Of a DNA stretch of 46,374 bases, positions 34,402 to 43,462 are shown piece by piece (position 1 is the first letter of the stretch; the number at the start of each line of letters is the position of its first letter). Below the pieces are notes generated by a model. The model saw only the letters and a program-made list of their open reading frames with translations, had not been told where the DNA came from and searched no databases. This stretch comes from Thiohalocapsa halophila (GTDB taxonomy: Bacteria; Pseudomonadota; Gammaproteobacteria; Chromatiales; Chromatiaceae). A program made the translations under genes and the position numbers. The stretch lies in the NCBI RefSeq assembly GCF_016583825.1, contig NZ_NRRV01000042.1:1-46374 (forward strand). Direction: 5' to 3'.

Positions 34402-35310
34402 ATGACCGCATCCCCCGCCCCGCGCCTGTCCGTCGGCGCCATTCCCTACTACTGGCCCAAGCAGCAGGTGGACGACTTCTACGCCATGGTTGCAGACAGC
34501 CCGGCGGACATCGTCTACCTGGGCGAGACCATCTGTGCCAAGCGCAATCAGGTGCGCTTCGAGGACTGGCTGGACATCGCCGCACGCCTCACCGCCGCCG
34601 GCAAGGAGGTGGTGCTGTCCACGCTGGCGCTGCTGGAGGCGGAATCCGAGCTCAAGCGCCTGCGGGCCATCTGTGGCCAGGAGGACTACTTGGTGGAGGC
34701 CAACGACCTCGGTGCCGTGCAGCTGCTGCGCGGCAAGCCCTTTGCCGTCGGCCACAGCGTCAATGTCTACAACCACCGCACGCTGGAATTGCTCGCCGCC
34801 GACGGCTGCCGGCGCTGGGTGCTGCCGGTGGAGCTGACCCGCGAGACCCTGGCGGCGATGCAGCGGCAGCGGCCCGCCGGCATGGAGACGGAGGTCTTCG
34901 CCTACGGTCGGCTGCCGCTCGCCTACTCGGCCCGCTGCTTCACGGCCCGCGCCCGCGATCTGCCGAAGGACGACTGCCGCGACGCCTGCCTCGAGGACCC
35001 GGACGGCATGGTGGTCGACACCCAGGACGACAACCGCTTCCTGGCGCTGAACGGCATCCAGACCCAGTCCGCGCGCACCATGAATCTGCTGCCGGCCCTG
35101 GACGATCTGCGCGCGCTGGACGTGGACATCCTGCGCGTCAGCCCGCAGTCACAGTACACCGGCGAGGTGCTGGCGCTGTTCCACAAGGTGCGCGCCGGCG
35201 AGCTGGCGCCGGCCGCCGCCGGCGAGGCGCTGGCGGCACTCATGCCCACCGGCCCCTGCGACGGCTACTGGCGCGGCGCCGCCGGCATGGACGCCCTGGC
35301 CGTCGCCTGA
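34402..35310 (+). CDS. ubiV: O2-independent ubiquinone biosynthesis protein UbiV (U32 family)
   Basis: Partner of UbiU in anaerobic ubiquinone hydroxylation; the two form a heterodimer, each with one [4Fe-4S] cluster. The 302-residue protein starts LSVGAIPYYWPKQQVDDFYA and carries cluster cysteines C45 (GETICAKRNQVRFEDW), C179, C192 and C196 (YSARCFTARARDLPKDDCRD then AC). The ATG at 34402 gives the family N-terminus; the longer frame reads through a decayed repeat and is rejected. It is 118 bp downstream of ubiU. Confidence 0.94.
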   Translation: MTASPAPRLSVGAIPYYWPKQQVDDFYAMVADSPADIVYLGETICAKRNQVRFEDWLDIAARLTAAGKEVVLSTLALLEAESELKRLRAICGQEDYLVEANDLGAVQLLRGKPFAVGHSVNVYNHRTLELLAADGCRRWVLPVELTRETLAAMQRQRPAGMETEVFAYGRLPLAYSARCFTARARDLPKDDCRDACLEDPDGMVVDTQDDNRFLALNGIQTQSARTMNLLPALDDLRALDVDILRVSPQSQYTGEVLALFHKVRAGELAPAAAGEALAALMPTGPCDGYWRGAAGMDALAVA

Positions 35311-35323
35311 GCCGCACGCCGGC

Positions 35324-35887
35324 GTCGGGCTTCGCTGCCGCTCAGCGCCGACCTACGACGCACACTGTAGGTCGGTGCCGACGCCAGGAGGCCCGACATG
35401 CGCGTGCCGCTGCGTCCCGCCCCTGTCGGGCTTCGCTGTCGCTCAGCGCCAACCTACGGCCGCGGTAGGTCGGTGCCGACGCCAGGAGGCCCGACATGCG
35501 CATGCCGCTGCGTCCCGCCCCTGTCGGGCTTCGCTGTCGCTCAGCGCCGACCTACGGCCGCGGTAGGTCGGTGCCGACGCCAGGAGGCCCGACATGCGGG
35601 TGCCTCTGCGCCGCGCCGGCGTCGGGCTTCGCTGCCGCTCAGCGCCGACCTACGGCCGCGGTAGGTCGGTGCCGACGCCAGGAGGCCCGACGTGTGCGTG
35701 CCGCTGCGTCCCGCCCCTGTCGGGCTTCGCTGTCGCTCAGCGCCGACCTACGGCCGCTGTAGGTCGGTGCCGACGCCAGGAGGCCCGACGTGCACGTGCC
35801 GCTGCGTCCCGCCGGCGTCGGGCTTCGCTGTCGCTCAGCGCCAACCTACGGCCGCGGTAGGTCGGTGCCGACGCCAGGAGGCCCGAC
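35324..35887. repeat. six-copy array of 71-74 bp hairpin repeats
   Basis: Units lie at 35324-35397 (74 bp), 35425-35495, 35523-35593, 35621-35691, 35719-35789 and 35817-35887 (71 bp each), separated by near-identical 27-bp linkers, giving a 98-bp period. Each unit opens with GTCGGGC and closes with GCCCGAC. Inside, CCGACCTAC pairs with GTAGGTCGG around a short centre such as GGCCGCG. One or two arm bases vary between copies. Open frames running through it are artefacts. The linkers repeat, so this is not a CRISPR array. Confidence 0.93.
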
Positions 35888-35918
35888 ATGCGCGTTGATC
35901 GGGCGCTGCACCGGTCCG

Positions 35919-36497
35919 TCAGCCGCCGTCGTCCCACAGCACCGACAGGTCCAGGGCGACCTCGGCGAAGGGCGCGGCGGCCACCGCTTGATCGCCCCTC
36001 CAGCGGCCGATCTCCTGCCATGCGCCGTCGGTGGCGGTATAGGCTTCCAAGGTCCGGGTGCGTGGATCGATCAGCCAGAGGTGCTTCACGCCGTAGCGGG
36101 CGTAGACGGGCATCTTGATGTTGCGGTCCTTGCTTTCGGTGGAGCTGGAGAGGATCTCGCAAACCCAGTCCGGCACGACCTGGAAGCGGTGGTCGCGCGG
36201 GATCCGCGGCATGCGCTCGCGGCGCCAGCCGGCAAGGTCCGGGGCGGCGACCTCGGTGTCGCGCAGGAAGTGCAGCTCCGGCTCGTCGATGATCCACCAG
36301 CCGCCCGGCCCGCCGCGGCCGCGCTGGAACGGACCGAACAGCTCCGCGCCGAGGGCTGATCCGGCGAGGGCGTGCGGCCCGGCCGGGCGCGGTTGGGTGT
36401 AGAGCTGGCCGTCGAGGATCTCGCCGGTGAGCCCGTCCGGCAGGGCTTCCAGTTGTTCGTAGAGGGTCGGCGTCGGCTCCGTCGGCAGGGTTTGCAT
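35919..36497 (-). CDS. Uma2 family endonuclease-like protein
   Basis: A 192-residue member of the Uma2 (DUF820) family, which has a PD-(D/E)xK restriction-endonuclease fold and no established biological role. Core motifs are visible: EVAAPDLAGWRRERMPRIP, VPDWVCEILSSSTESKDR (catalytic E plus K region) and KHLWLIDPRTRTLEAY. The ATG at 36497 follows GGAG by 7 bases. It sits between the six-copy repeat array and the SNF2 helicase. Uma2 genes are often numerous in one genome and spread with mobile DNA; a second copy nearby is not seen. Confidence 0.87.
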   Translation of the reverse strand: MQTLPTEPTPTLYEQLEALPDGLTGEILDGQLYTQPRPAGPHALAGSALGAELFGPFQRGRGGPGGWWIIDEPELHFLRDTEVAAPDLAGWRRERMPRIPRDHRFQVVPDWVCEILSSSTESKDRNIKMPVYARYGVKHLWLIDPRTRTLEAYTATDGAWQEIGRWRGDQAVAAAPFAEVALDLSVLWDDGG

Positions 36498-36630
36498 CAC
36501 CTGGCTCCGTCAGTCGTGACAAGCATTCTGGGCAGACCAAGAGCATAGCCAGGGTTGGCGCCTTGCGCATGCGCCGGTGATGGCACCTCGGCGCATGCAT
36601 AGTCAATAGCCTCGTTCTCGGCAGCTCACG

Positions 36631-39600
36631 TCATGCCGCATTGCCCACATCGGCCACGAACGCCGCGACATCGCCGGCCAGTGTCGCGAGCAGCTCCGGC
36701 GGCACGGCGTCGCCGGCCTGGGCGAGGGATTGGGCGCGCATCACGAGCGTCGCATCATCCGGCTGGAGCCAGCCGGCGGGCAGGGCCTCGGCGTAGAGCC
36801 AGACGGCGGCCTTGCCGGGCTCCGGCGGCTGGTCGAGTCCGCAGCGCAGCGCCGCGGCGTTGAGCACGGCGCCGAGGAGCAGCTCGGCGGCGGGGGCGGG
36901 GCAGGCCTGGCGCAGCAGGACCTCGGCGGCCTCGAGCTTCTGGCGGGCGCGGTGGAGTAGCGGCGGCCCCGCCGGTGCCGCAGCGGCCGGGGCCTGGTAG
37001 AGCTCGTCGGCGCCGGCGGCGGGCGAGGCGGCACCGAGGCGCTCCAGCCCGCGCAGGGTGCGGCGGTCGATGAGGGCGATGGGCACCTGCTCCGAGATGC
37101 CCGCCGCACGGGCGTCGTCGGCGTCGTCCACCTGATCGAGCACCACCAGCAGCCCGCTGCGCGCGCCGAGAATGCGCGCGATGCGGTTGCCGAAGTCGCG
37201 CTGGAGGACGTCGATGCAGCGGCGGACTTCCTTACCGAGTCCGGCCTTCGCCAGCTCCGACTCCGCCGGCAGAGCGCCGGCGGTCTCCGCGGCCGCAGCC
37301 GCCGGCTCGGCGTCAGGCTCGGGGCTGGGCTCGGCAAGCGCCTCGGCGGCGGTGTCCGCATCCAGGCCGGGCGCGGCGGGCTGCTCCTTGTGGGCGTCCT
37401 TGTCGGCCAGGTCCTCGGCCAGCACCTCGGCGAGGCGCTTGGACATGCCCACCACGTCCTCGGCGGCATCGGCATCCACTACGTTATCGAACAGGTCCCG
37501 CTTGCCCTGCACCAGCCCGAGCACCTGGTCCTCGTAGGCATCGGCGGCCACCAGGTGGATGACCTGGACCTTGCTGCGCTGGCCGAGCCGGTGCACCCGG
37601 GCGACGCGCTGGTCCAGCACCGCCGGGTTCCAGGGCACGTCCAGGTTCACCAGCAGGGAGGCGCACTGGAGGTTCAGCCCGGTGCCGCCGGCGTCGGTGG
37701 AGATGAACACCTGGCAGGCGTCGTCGTTGTGGAAGCGGTCCATGAGCGCACCGCGCTTGGCGCTCGGCACGTCGCCGTGGAGGCGCACACAGCCCAGGCC
37801 CATGCGCCGGACCAGGTCCTCCACCATCTCGCCCATCTGCGCCCATTGGGAGAAGACCACGGCCTTCAGCCCCGCAAGCCGGCAGCCGTCTTCCAGGATG
37901 CCGGCGAGCTCGTCGAGCTTCGGCGAGCCCTTGGTCTCCTTGTCCACCAGGCCTGCGGCATTGCAGGCCATGCGGGCGCGCTGCAGCGCCGCCATCATGC
38001 GGTTCTGCTCGGCGGGCGTCAGCGGCCGGCGCTTGACGATCTGGGCGAGCCAAGCGGCCATGTTGAGGGCGTCGTCGTGGATCTCCGCCTGCTTCGGCGA
38101 CAGGGGCACGTCCCGGCGCTGCTCGATGCGGTCCGGCAGCTGCTCGCGCACCAGGGCGCGGTCGCGCCGCAGCATCACGGGCGTGAGCCGGCGGCGCAGC
38201 TCCGAGAGGTTGCGATAGCCCAGCACCTTGCCGCGCTCGTCGGTGATGTGGAAGTCCGCCAGATAGCGCCACAACGGGCCCAGCACCCGCGGGTCCACCA
38301 CCTGCATCAGGCTGTAGAGGTCCTCGAGGCGGTTCTCCAGCGGCGTGCCGGTGAGCACGAAGGCGTAGCGCGACGGGATGCGCTTGATGGCGGTGGCGAT
38401 CTTGGTGCGCCAGTTCTTGATGCGCTGGGCCTCGTCCAGGATCAGCAGGTCCGGCGCTAGGGTCTCGTTGATGACGCTGAAATCCCGCAGCACCAGCTCG
38501 TAGTTGATGATGTAGAAGCCGCTGCCCTTGCGGTACTGCACCGCGCGCGCCTCCGCCGGCCCCTGCACCAAGTGGGCCTCGGCACCGGTGAAGCGCTCGA
38601 TCTCGCGCTGCCATTGGAACTTGAGCGATGCCGGGCAGACGATGAGCGCGCGCTCGACGTTCTCGTTGCGGTGCAGCCAGTAGGCGGCGGCGATGGCCTG
38701 GAGCGTCTTGCCGAGGCCCATGTCGTCCGCCAGCAGCGCGCGGCCGCGCCCGGCCAGAAACGCCACGCCGTCCATCTGGTAGGGATAGAGCCGGGCGCGG
38801 ATCTCCGGCAGCCGGCCGCCGCTGGCGCGGATGCGTTGGCCGATCTCCCGGGCACGCAGCTCGCGGGCGGCATCGTCGGCGAGGCGGCGGGCGAAGCCCA
38901 GGGCATCGTCGCCGATGAGCAGGTCGTCGCCGCCGTGCTGCTCGGCGAAGGCCTGGAATTCGTCCGGCAGCCGGCCGCGGAAGGCGCCGTCGGCGTCGAA
39001 CCACTGCTCCAGGACCGGCGCCAGGTGGGTCGGGATCTCCGCGGCGCGGTGCAGGCGGATGCGCGGGGCGTCGTCGCGCTGCCAGTCCAGGTAGACATAG
39101 CAGCGGGGCGCCGGTTGGCTGCGGACCTGCTTGAAGTCCTTGCGCTTGCCGATGCGGTGCAGGGCCGCTTCGATGTGCTTGCAGGTGCCGAGCTGGTTGG
39201 TGGCGAAGTCCGGGCAGGTGCAGTGGTTGGCGCGCTCGGTCAGGGAGCGGATCTGCACCTGCCAGGTGGACTGGATGGGGCTCGCGCCGGTGCCGATGGA
39301 GCGCGCGCGCCAGGTGCCGAACCAGGGGGCTTGGGCATCGGCGCCGTCGTCTCCGCCGACGGGTTCCACCCGCACCTCGGCGCGGCCGCGCTTGACCCGC
39401 TCGTCGATGGCGGCGGCCACGGCATCGCCCAGGCTGGCGTCCGCCGGCTCGGCGGTGCCGAAGCCGAGCAGCGCGGCCAGCGCATGGACGCAGAGACCGT
39501 CGGCGGCGTGTGCGCTTTCGTGCAGGTCGTCGCAGTCGCAGGCGGACCAGAGGTTGCCGTCGGCGTCGTAGCCCACGGACAGGGTCAGGTGCTCCTCGCT

Positions 39601-39780
39601 GTCCTCGTCTTCCACCTCGGCATGCAGCTCGCCCTCGTAGAGCCCCACCCGCACCACGCGCTTGTCCTGTGCATGGCGCCAGGCGCGGCGCAGCAGGGTG
39701 TCGTCGGCCAGCGCCTGAAGCTCTTCGCTGTCGAACAGGAAGTCGGCGTCGGTGGCGCCGGTGGTTGCGGACTGCGGCAT
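36631..39780 (-). CDS. SNF2-family helicase with SWIM zinc fingers
   Basis: A large DNA-stimulated ATPase of 1049 residues. The N-terminal part has two SWIM-type CxCxnCxH elements: CDCDDLHESAHAADGLCVH near residue 80 and HCTCPDFATNQLGTCKH near 190. The SNF2 core follows: LADDMGLGKTLQAIA (Walker A K358), LLILDEAQRIKNW (DEAQ in place of DEAH), VLTGTPLENRLEDLYSL, and the helicase C domain with STDAGGTGLNLQ and QRVARVHRLGQ. The last 250 residues are a Glu/Ala-rich linker and a helical domain I cannot assign. Likely roles are nucleoprotein remodelling or genome defence. Flanked on both sides by copies of the same hairpin repeat. Confidence 0.92.
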   Translation of the reverse strand: MPQSATTGATDADFLFDSEELQALADDTLLRRAWRHAQDKRVVRVGLYEGELHAEVEDEDSEEHLTLSVGYDADGNLWSACDCDDLHESAHAADGLCVHALAALLGFGTAEPADASLGDAVAAAIDERVKRGRAEVRVEPVGGDDGADAQAPWFGTWRARSIGTGASPIQSTWQVQIRSLTERANHCTCPDFATNQLGTCKHIEAALHRIGKRKDFKQVRSQPAPRCYVYLDWQRDDAPRIRLHRAAEIPTHLAPVLEQWFDADGAFRGRLPDEFQAFAEQHGGDDLLIGDDALGFARRLADDAARELRAREIGQRIRASGGRLPEIRARLYPYQMDGVAFLAGRGRALLADDMGLGKTLQAIAAAYWLHRNENVERALIVCPASLKFQWQREIERFTGAEAHLVQGPAEARAVQYRKGSGFYIINYELVLRDFSVINETLAPDLLILDEAQRIKNWRTKIATAIKRIPSRYAFVLTGTPLENRLEDLYSLMQVVDPRVLGPLWRYLADFHITDERGKVLGYRNLSELRRRLTPVMLRRDRALVREQLPDRIEQRRDVPLSPKQAEIHDDALNMAAWLAQIVKRRPLTPAEQNRMMAALQRARMACNAAGLVDKETKGSPKLDELAGILEDGCRLAGLKAVVFSQWAQMGEMVEDLVRRMGLGCVRLHGDVPSAKRGALMDRFHNDDACQVFISTDAGGTGLNLQCASLLVNLDVPWNPAVLDQRVARVHRLGQRSKVQVIHLVAADAYEDQVLGLVQGKRDLFDNVVDADAAEDVVGMSKRLAEVLAEDLADKDAHKEQPAAPGLDADTAAEALAEPSPEPDAEPAAAAAETAGALPAESELAKAGLGKEVRRCIDVLQRDFGNRIARILGARSGLLVVLDQVDDADDARAAGISEQVPIALIDRRTLRGLERLGAASPAAGADELYQAPAAAAPAGPPLLHRARQKLEAAEVLLRQACPAPAAELLLGAVLNAAALRCGLDQPPEPGKAAVWLYAEALPAGWLQPDDATLVMRAQSLAQAGDAVPPELLATLAGDVAAFVADVGNAA

Positions 39781-39826
39781 GGGCTGCTCCGATGGACGTG
39801 GCTCTTGGGTGATCGCCCGCGGGCAT

Positions 39827-39992
39827 GTCGGGCTTCGCTGGCGCTCAGCGCCGACCTACGGAGGGCGCTGTAGGTCGGTGCCGACGCGAGGAGGCCCGAC
39901 ATGCGGTGGCTCGCGGTTGTCGGGCTTCGCTGGCGCTCAGCGCCGACCTACGGAGGGCGCTGTAGGTCGGTGCCGACGCAAGGAGGCCCGAC
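39827..39992. repeat. two copies of the hairpin repeat
   Basis: Units at 39827-39900 and 39919-39992, 74 bp each. They have the same outer GTCGGGC/GCCCGAC and inner CCGACCTAC/GTAGGTCGG arms as the array at 35324, but a different centre (GGAGGGCGCT). They lie between nrdB and the SNF2 gene, which is therefore bracketed, together with Uma2, by repeats. Confidence 0.92.
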
Positions 39993-40006
39993 ACGGGCAC
40001 CGCGCC

Positions 40007-41407
40007 CTAGTCCCAGCTCAGCGCCCCGCCGGTCTGGTACTCGGTGACCCGCGTCTCGAAGAAGTTCTTCTCCTTCTTGAGGTCCAGCACCTCGCTCATC
40101 CACGGGAAGGGATTGCTGACGCCCGGATACTGCTCCGGCAGGCCGATCTGCGCGCAGCGGCGGTTGGCGATGAACTGGAGATATTCCTCGAACATGGGCG
40201 CGTTCAGGCCGAGCACGCCGCGGGGCATGGTGTCGTGGGCGTACCGGGCCTCCAGCTCGACGGCCTCGCGGATCATGGTGACGAGCTCCTGCTTGAAGGC
40301 CTCGGTCCAGACGTGCGGGTTCTCGATCTTGATCTGGTTGATGACGTCGATGCCGAAGTTCATGTGCATGGACTCATCGCGCAGGATGTACTGGAACTGC
40401 TCGGCGGTGCCGGTCATCTTGTTGCGCCGGCCCATGGAGAGCACCTGCACGAAGCCCACGTAGAAGAAGATGCCTTCGAAGATCACGTAGAAGGCGACCA
40501 GCTCCCGCAGCAGGCGCTGGTCGTTCTCCGGCGTGCCGGTGTGGAAATTCGGGTCTGCCAGGTACTGGGTATAGGGCAGGGCCCATTCCGCCTTGCGGGC
40601 CACCGCCGGCAGCTCCCGGTACATGTTGAAGATCTCGCCCTCGTCCAGCCCCAGGCTCTCGACGACGTACTGATAGGCGTGGGTGTGCAGGGCCTCCTCG
40701 AAGGCCTGGCGCAGCAGGTATTGGCGGCACTCGGGGTTGGTGATGTGGCGGTAGACGGCCAGCACCAGGTTGTTCGCCACCAGGGAGTCGGCGGTGGAGA
40801 AGAAGCCCATGTTGCGCTTGATGATGGTGCGCTCGTCCTCGGTGAGGCCGTTGGGGTCCTTCCAGAGCGCGATGTCCGCGTTCATGTTGATTTCCTGCGG
40901 CATCCAGTGGTTGGCGCAGCCGTCCAGGTACTTCTGCCAGGCCCAGTCGTACTTGAAGGGCACCAGTTGGTTCAGGTCCGCGTTGCAGTTGATGATGCGC
41001 TTGTCGTCCACGCGCAGGCGCCCGGCCCCCATTTCCAGATTCTCGAGGCCGGTGGCTCCGCCCTGGGCGCCGGTGTCGTCGTCGGCGCTCGGCGCCCGCT
41101 CGCCCGATGGGGCGTGCGCGCCCTCGTCCAGCAGCGAGCGCTGGGCGGGCACCGGGTTGGGGCTCACCACGGGTGCGGCCCCGGCGGTGCGCATGAGGTC
41201 GTCGTTGCCCACCAGGCCGTTGCCAGGGCGGGGGGGGGCCTGTGTCGGCTCGGGCGCGGCTGCGGCGTCGGAGCCGAGCGGGAAGTCGTTGCCGCCGTCT
41301 GTGTCAACGCTAGCGTCGTCGAAGCTCGCGTCGCTCGGGGGCGCCGCCCGCGGCTCGGTGCGAGCAGGCGTAGTGACATTGGCAAGGGGGTCGTCCCAAT
41401 TCAGCAT
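40007..41407 (-). CDS. nrdB: class I ribonucleotide reductase small subunit
   Basis: Supplies the tyrosyl radical for aerobic deoxyribonucleotide synthesis, with NrdA (not in this window). The 466-residue protein has the diiron ligands and radical site in order: D207 in [13 protein letters not shown]238 and H241 in [11 protein letters not shown] with radical Y245, E in [19 protein letters not shown] sequence, and E/H in [11 protein letters not shown]. The C-terminal tail [12 protein letters not shown] holds the conserved Tyr used in radical transfer. About 130 extra N-terminal residues are acidic, Ala/Pro-rich and low-complexity; the conserved core starts at [17 protein letters not shown]. 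The ribosome site GGAGGAG is strong. Confidence 0.94.
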   Translation of the reverse strand: MLNWDDPLANVTTPARTEPRAAPPSDASFDDASVDTDGGNDFPLGSDAAAAPEPTQAPPRPGNGLVGNDDLMRTAGAAPVVSPNPVPAQRSLLDEGAHAPSGERAPSADDDTGAQGGATGLENLEMGAGRLRVDDKRIINCNADLNQLVPFKYDWAWQKYLDGCANHWMPQEINMNADIALWKDPNGLTEDERTIIKRNMGFFSTADSLVANNLVLAVYRHITNPECRQYLLRQAFEEALHTHAYQYVVESLGLDEGEIFNMYRELPAVARKAEWALPYTQYLADPNFHTGTPENDQRLLRELVAFYVIFEGIFFYVGFVQVLSMGRRNKMTGTAEQFQYILRDESMHMNFGIDVINQIKIENPHVWTEAFKQELVTMIREAVELEARYAHDTMPRGVLGLNAPMFEEYLQFIANRRCAQIGLPEQYPGVSNPFPWMSEVLDLKKEKNFFETRVTEYQTGGALSWD

Positions 41408-41452
41408 CGGATCTCCTCCGGGTCTGTGTGTTGCGGGAAAGCAGAGGCGGCA

Positions 41453-42142
41453 TCACGGCTCTTCGTCGTTGCGCCAGCGCATCTTGCCGCCGGCGTCGGC
41501 CTGCGAGATGAGCCAATAGGCAATGCCGAGCGCCAGCACGACTGCGGCGATGCCCACCAGATCGAGCGCCGAGTACTCCTCCATGTCCAGGATGATCACC
41601 TTTCGCGCGATGGCCATCACGGCGGTGGCCACCACCAGCTTCACCGGGAAGACGTCCGTGCGCAGGTACAGGGTGATGTTGGCGAAGATCTCATAGGCAA
41701 TGAGCACCGCCAGGAAGACCCCGAACATCTTCACGATGTCCGGCACCATGAAGTAGGGCGGACTGGACATATTGACGTACAGCGTATGGATGACGCTCGC
41801 CACACCCTCCAGGATCACCACTACCATGGCGATGGCGAGCACATAGGTGGCCACGCGCAGCACCCGGTGCATGGTGCGCAGCACCGGATCCGGCGCCCGG
41901 GTGGGGAACTCCTCGTGCTCGGCCGGGCCGCCGCTCATGGCCTGGCCCTCCTGGGGCGCGTGCATGCCGGCCGGAAGCCGCGGTCGCCGTGTGGGCGGGC
42001 GCACCGGCGGTCCGCTCGAGCGCCGGGCCGCGCGCACCAGCAGGGTGCCGAGCAGCCCCGCCGCGGCCACCGCTGTGAGCACCAGCGCGACGCGGGCGAA
42101 GTCGGGCCAGTCCCACCAGGGTAGGGCGTCGATGGACGGCAT
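41453..42142 (-). CDS. PsiE-like membrane protein
   Basis: A 229-residue inner-membrane protein of the phosphate-starvation-inducible PsiE family. It has an N-terminal membrane segment (ARVALVLTAVAAAGLLGTLL), a Pro/Arg-rich cytoplasmic loop and a four-helix PsiE core: YVLAIAMVVVILEGVASVIH, the MVPDIVKMFGVFLAVLIAYE block, LYLRTDVFPVKLVVATAVMA and LDLVGIAAVVLALGIAYWLI. The core matches the family well; function is unknown. The ATG at 42142 has GGAG 8 bases upstream and is preferred over an upstream start at 42238. It is 45 bp before nrdB on the same strand. Confidence 0.82.
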   Translation of the reverse strand: MPSIDALPWWDWPDFARVALVLTAVAAAGLLGTLLVRAARRSSGPPVRPPTRRPRLPAGMHAPQEGQAMSGGPAEHEEFPTRAPDPVLRTMHRVLRVATYVLAIAMVVVILEGVASVIHTLYVNMSSPPYFMVPDIVKMFGVFLAVLIAYEIFANITLYLRTDVFPVKLVVATAVMAIARKVIILDMEEYSALDLVGIAAVVLALGIAYWLISQADAGGKMRWRNDEEP

Positions 42143-42312
42143 ACAGGGCTCCGGTTGGGCAGTGCTTTGTGGCCTAGGGGCCTGGGTGTTGTCGCTGCCA
42201 ATGGCCGGCCGTGCGCATGGGTGACCGACCATGGACAACCATCGCCGCCGACGCCGCCGCGAAGGAGATCGGCCCCAGCTGAGCCGGTGCCGTGCCCGGG
42301 CCCGCGCATGCC

Positions 42313-43341
42313 TTAGGGCTGCCCGCCGGGAAACAGGGCCGGATCGAGCAAGCCGTCGAGCTCGGCATAGGGCACTATCACCTCGTGCACGCCGATGGCG
42401 TAGGGGCCCACCTGGTATTGCTCGAAGATCACCAGCAGGCCGTCCGCCAGGGGCAGCAGCTTGCGGTAGTTCTCCGTCGTGGGCGCCGTGCCCTCCCGCA
42501 GCCAGTCGTCGTCGGCGCTGAAGGGCTCGCGCCCGGCGAGGGCGCGGTAAGAGTAGTCGGCCACGCGCGGCAGCCAGTCCTTCTCGCTGCGGAACAGGCC
42601 CGCCACTGGCACCCGCGCGCCCGTGTCGCGGCGAAGCACCACCGGCAGGTGCTGCATGCCGCCGTGGGCGCCGCCGGTGTAGAAGTAGCTGCGCAGGCCC
42701 ACGGCCCAGAAGCGCGGCGCGGCATAGAGGTGGTCATAGTCGATGGTCAGCTGCCAAGGCGGGCCCTGGTGGCCGGCGCCGGCGGCGAGCAGCTGCCGGT
42801 ACATCTCGCGGAAATCGTCGATCTCGGTGCCCACCAGCTCGGCGAGCGCGCGCTCGCCGGCGGCGGCCGCCGCGCCGTCGCCGAGGCGCGGATAGGCGAC
42901 GTCGATCTCGAACCGGGCGCCCTGCTGGGTGATGCGCACGGCCTTGGCAGTGCGCTCCGTACGCGGCTCGCCCATCGCGTCCCCGGCGCTGTCCTCGCCG
43001 GCATCCCCGCCGAGCGCTGCAATGCGCTGGCGGTAGCGCTCCGCCAAGCAGTCGCTGTCGTCGCATCGGTTGCGCTGCGCGAGCCAGCCGCGCTGCGCAG
43101 CCAGCAGAGCCTTCGGGTCGCGGGTGTTCTGCCGCGCGTCTTCATAGACAGCGCCGAGCTTGGAGTCGAGTCGGCTCAGCTCCGCATCGGCGCAGATGAG
43201 CTTCTCGACGCGGGTGGATGCCTGGGTGCAATCAAAGCTCGCCGCCCCGACGCTCGCCGCTGCGAGAGCGAGCAGAGCGGCGGCCGCGCCCCGGCACAGG
43301 ATCGATGCTTGCGTGCGCCTGGCTGTTGCGATGGTGCTCAT
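42313..43341 (-). CDS. exported protein with LprI-like and DUF3298 domains
   Basis: A 342-residue exported protein. After a signal peptide (AAAALLALAAASVGA) comes an LprI-like DUF1311 domain with paired Cys (FDCTQASTRVEKLICADAEL ... RNRCDDSDCLAERYRQRI). After a linker the C-terminal half is a DUF3298/RsiV-like domain (YFYTGGAHGGMQHLPVVLRR and YQVGPYAIGVHEVIVPYAEL). LprI-type domains in other bacteria inhibit lysozyme, and RsiV binds lysozyme, so a role in resisting lysozyme is plausible. The ATG at 43341 gives a standard signal peptide; a GTG at 43371 is possible. Confidence 0.82.
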   Translation of the reverse strand: MSTIATARRTQASILCRGAAAALLALAAASVGAASFDCTQASTRVEKLICADAELSRLDSKLGAVYEDARQNTRDPKALLAAQRGWLAQRNRCDDSDCLAERYRQRIAALGGDAGEDSAGDAMGEPRTERTAKAVRITQQGARFEIDVAYPRLGDGAAAAAGERALAELVGTEIDDFREMYRQLLAAGAGHQGPPWQLTIDYDHLYAAPRFWAVGLRSYFYTGGAHGGMQHLPVVLRRDTGARVPVAGLFRSEKDWLPRVADYSYRALAGREPFSADDDWLREGTAPTTENYRKLLPLADGLLVIFEQYQVGPYAIGVHEVIVPYAELDGLLDPALFPGGQP

Positions 43342-43462
43342 TGGTAGGGTTGTTCTCTCAACGCCGCTCACTCGCGTATCGGTTCTTCGCTGTCAGCCGC
43401 TGCTTCTGCGCACGGCAGGACCTGAGATACCGGTGCCCGCCCATGGCTCGGGTCCCTACCGA

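Noticed and set aside
35324..35887. Possible CRISPR array
   Set aside because: The repeats are 71-74 bp hairpins and the 27-bp linkers are nearly identical to one another; no cas genes are present.
35398..35898. Series of overlapping 88-residue open frames, each 98 bp apart
   Set aside because: They are the same repeat read in shifting frames; the 98-bp period is not a multiple of three and there is no ribosome site or family.
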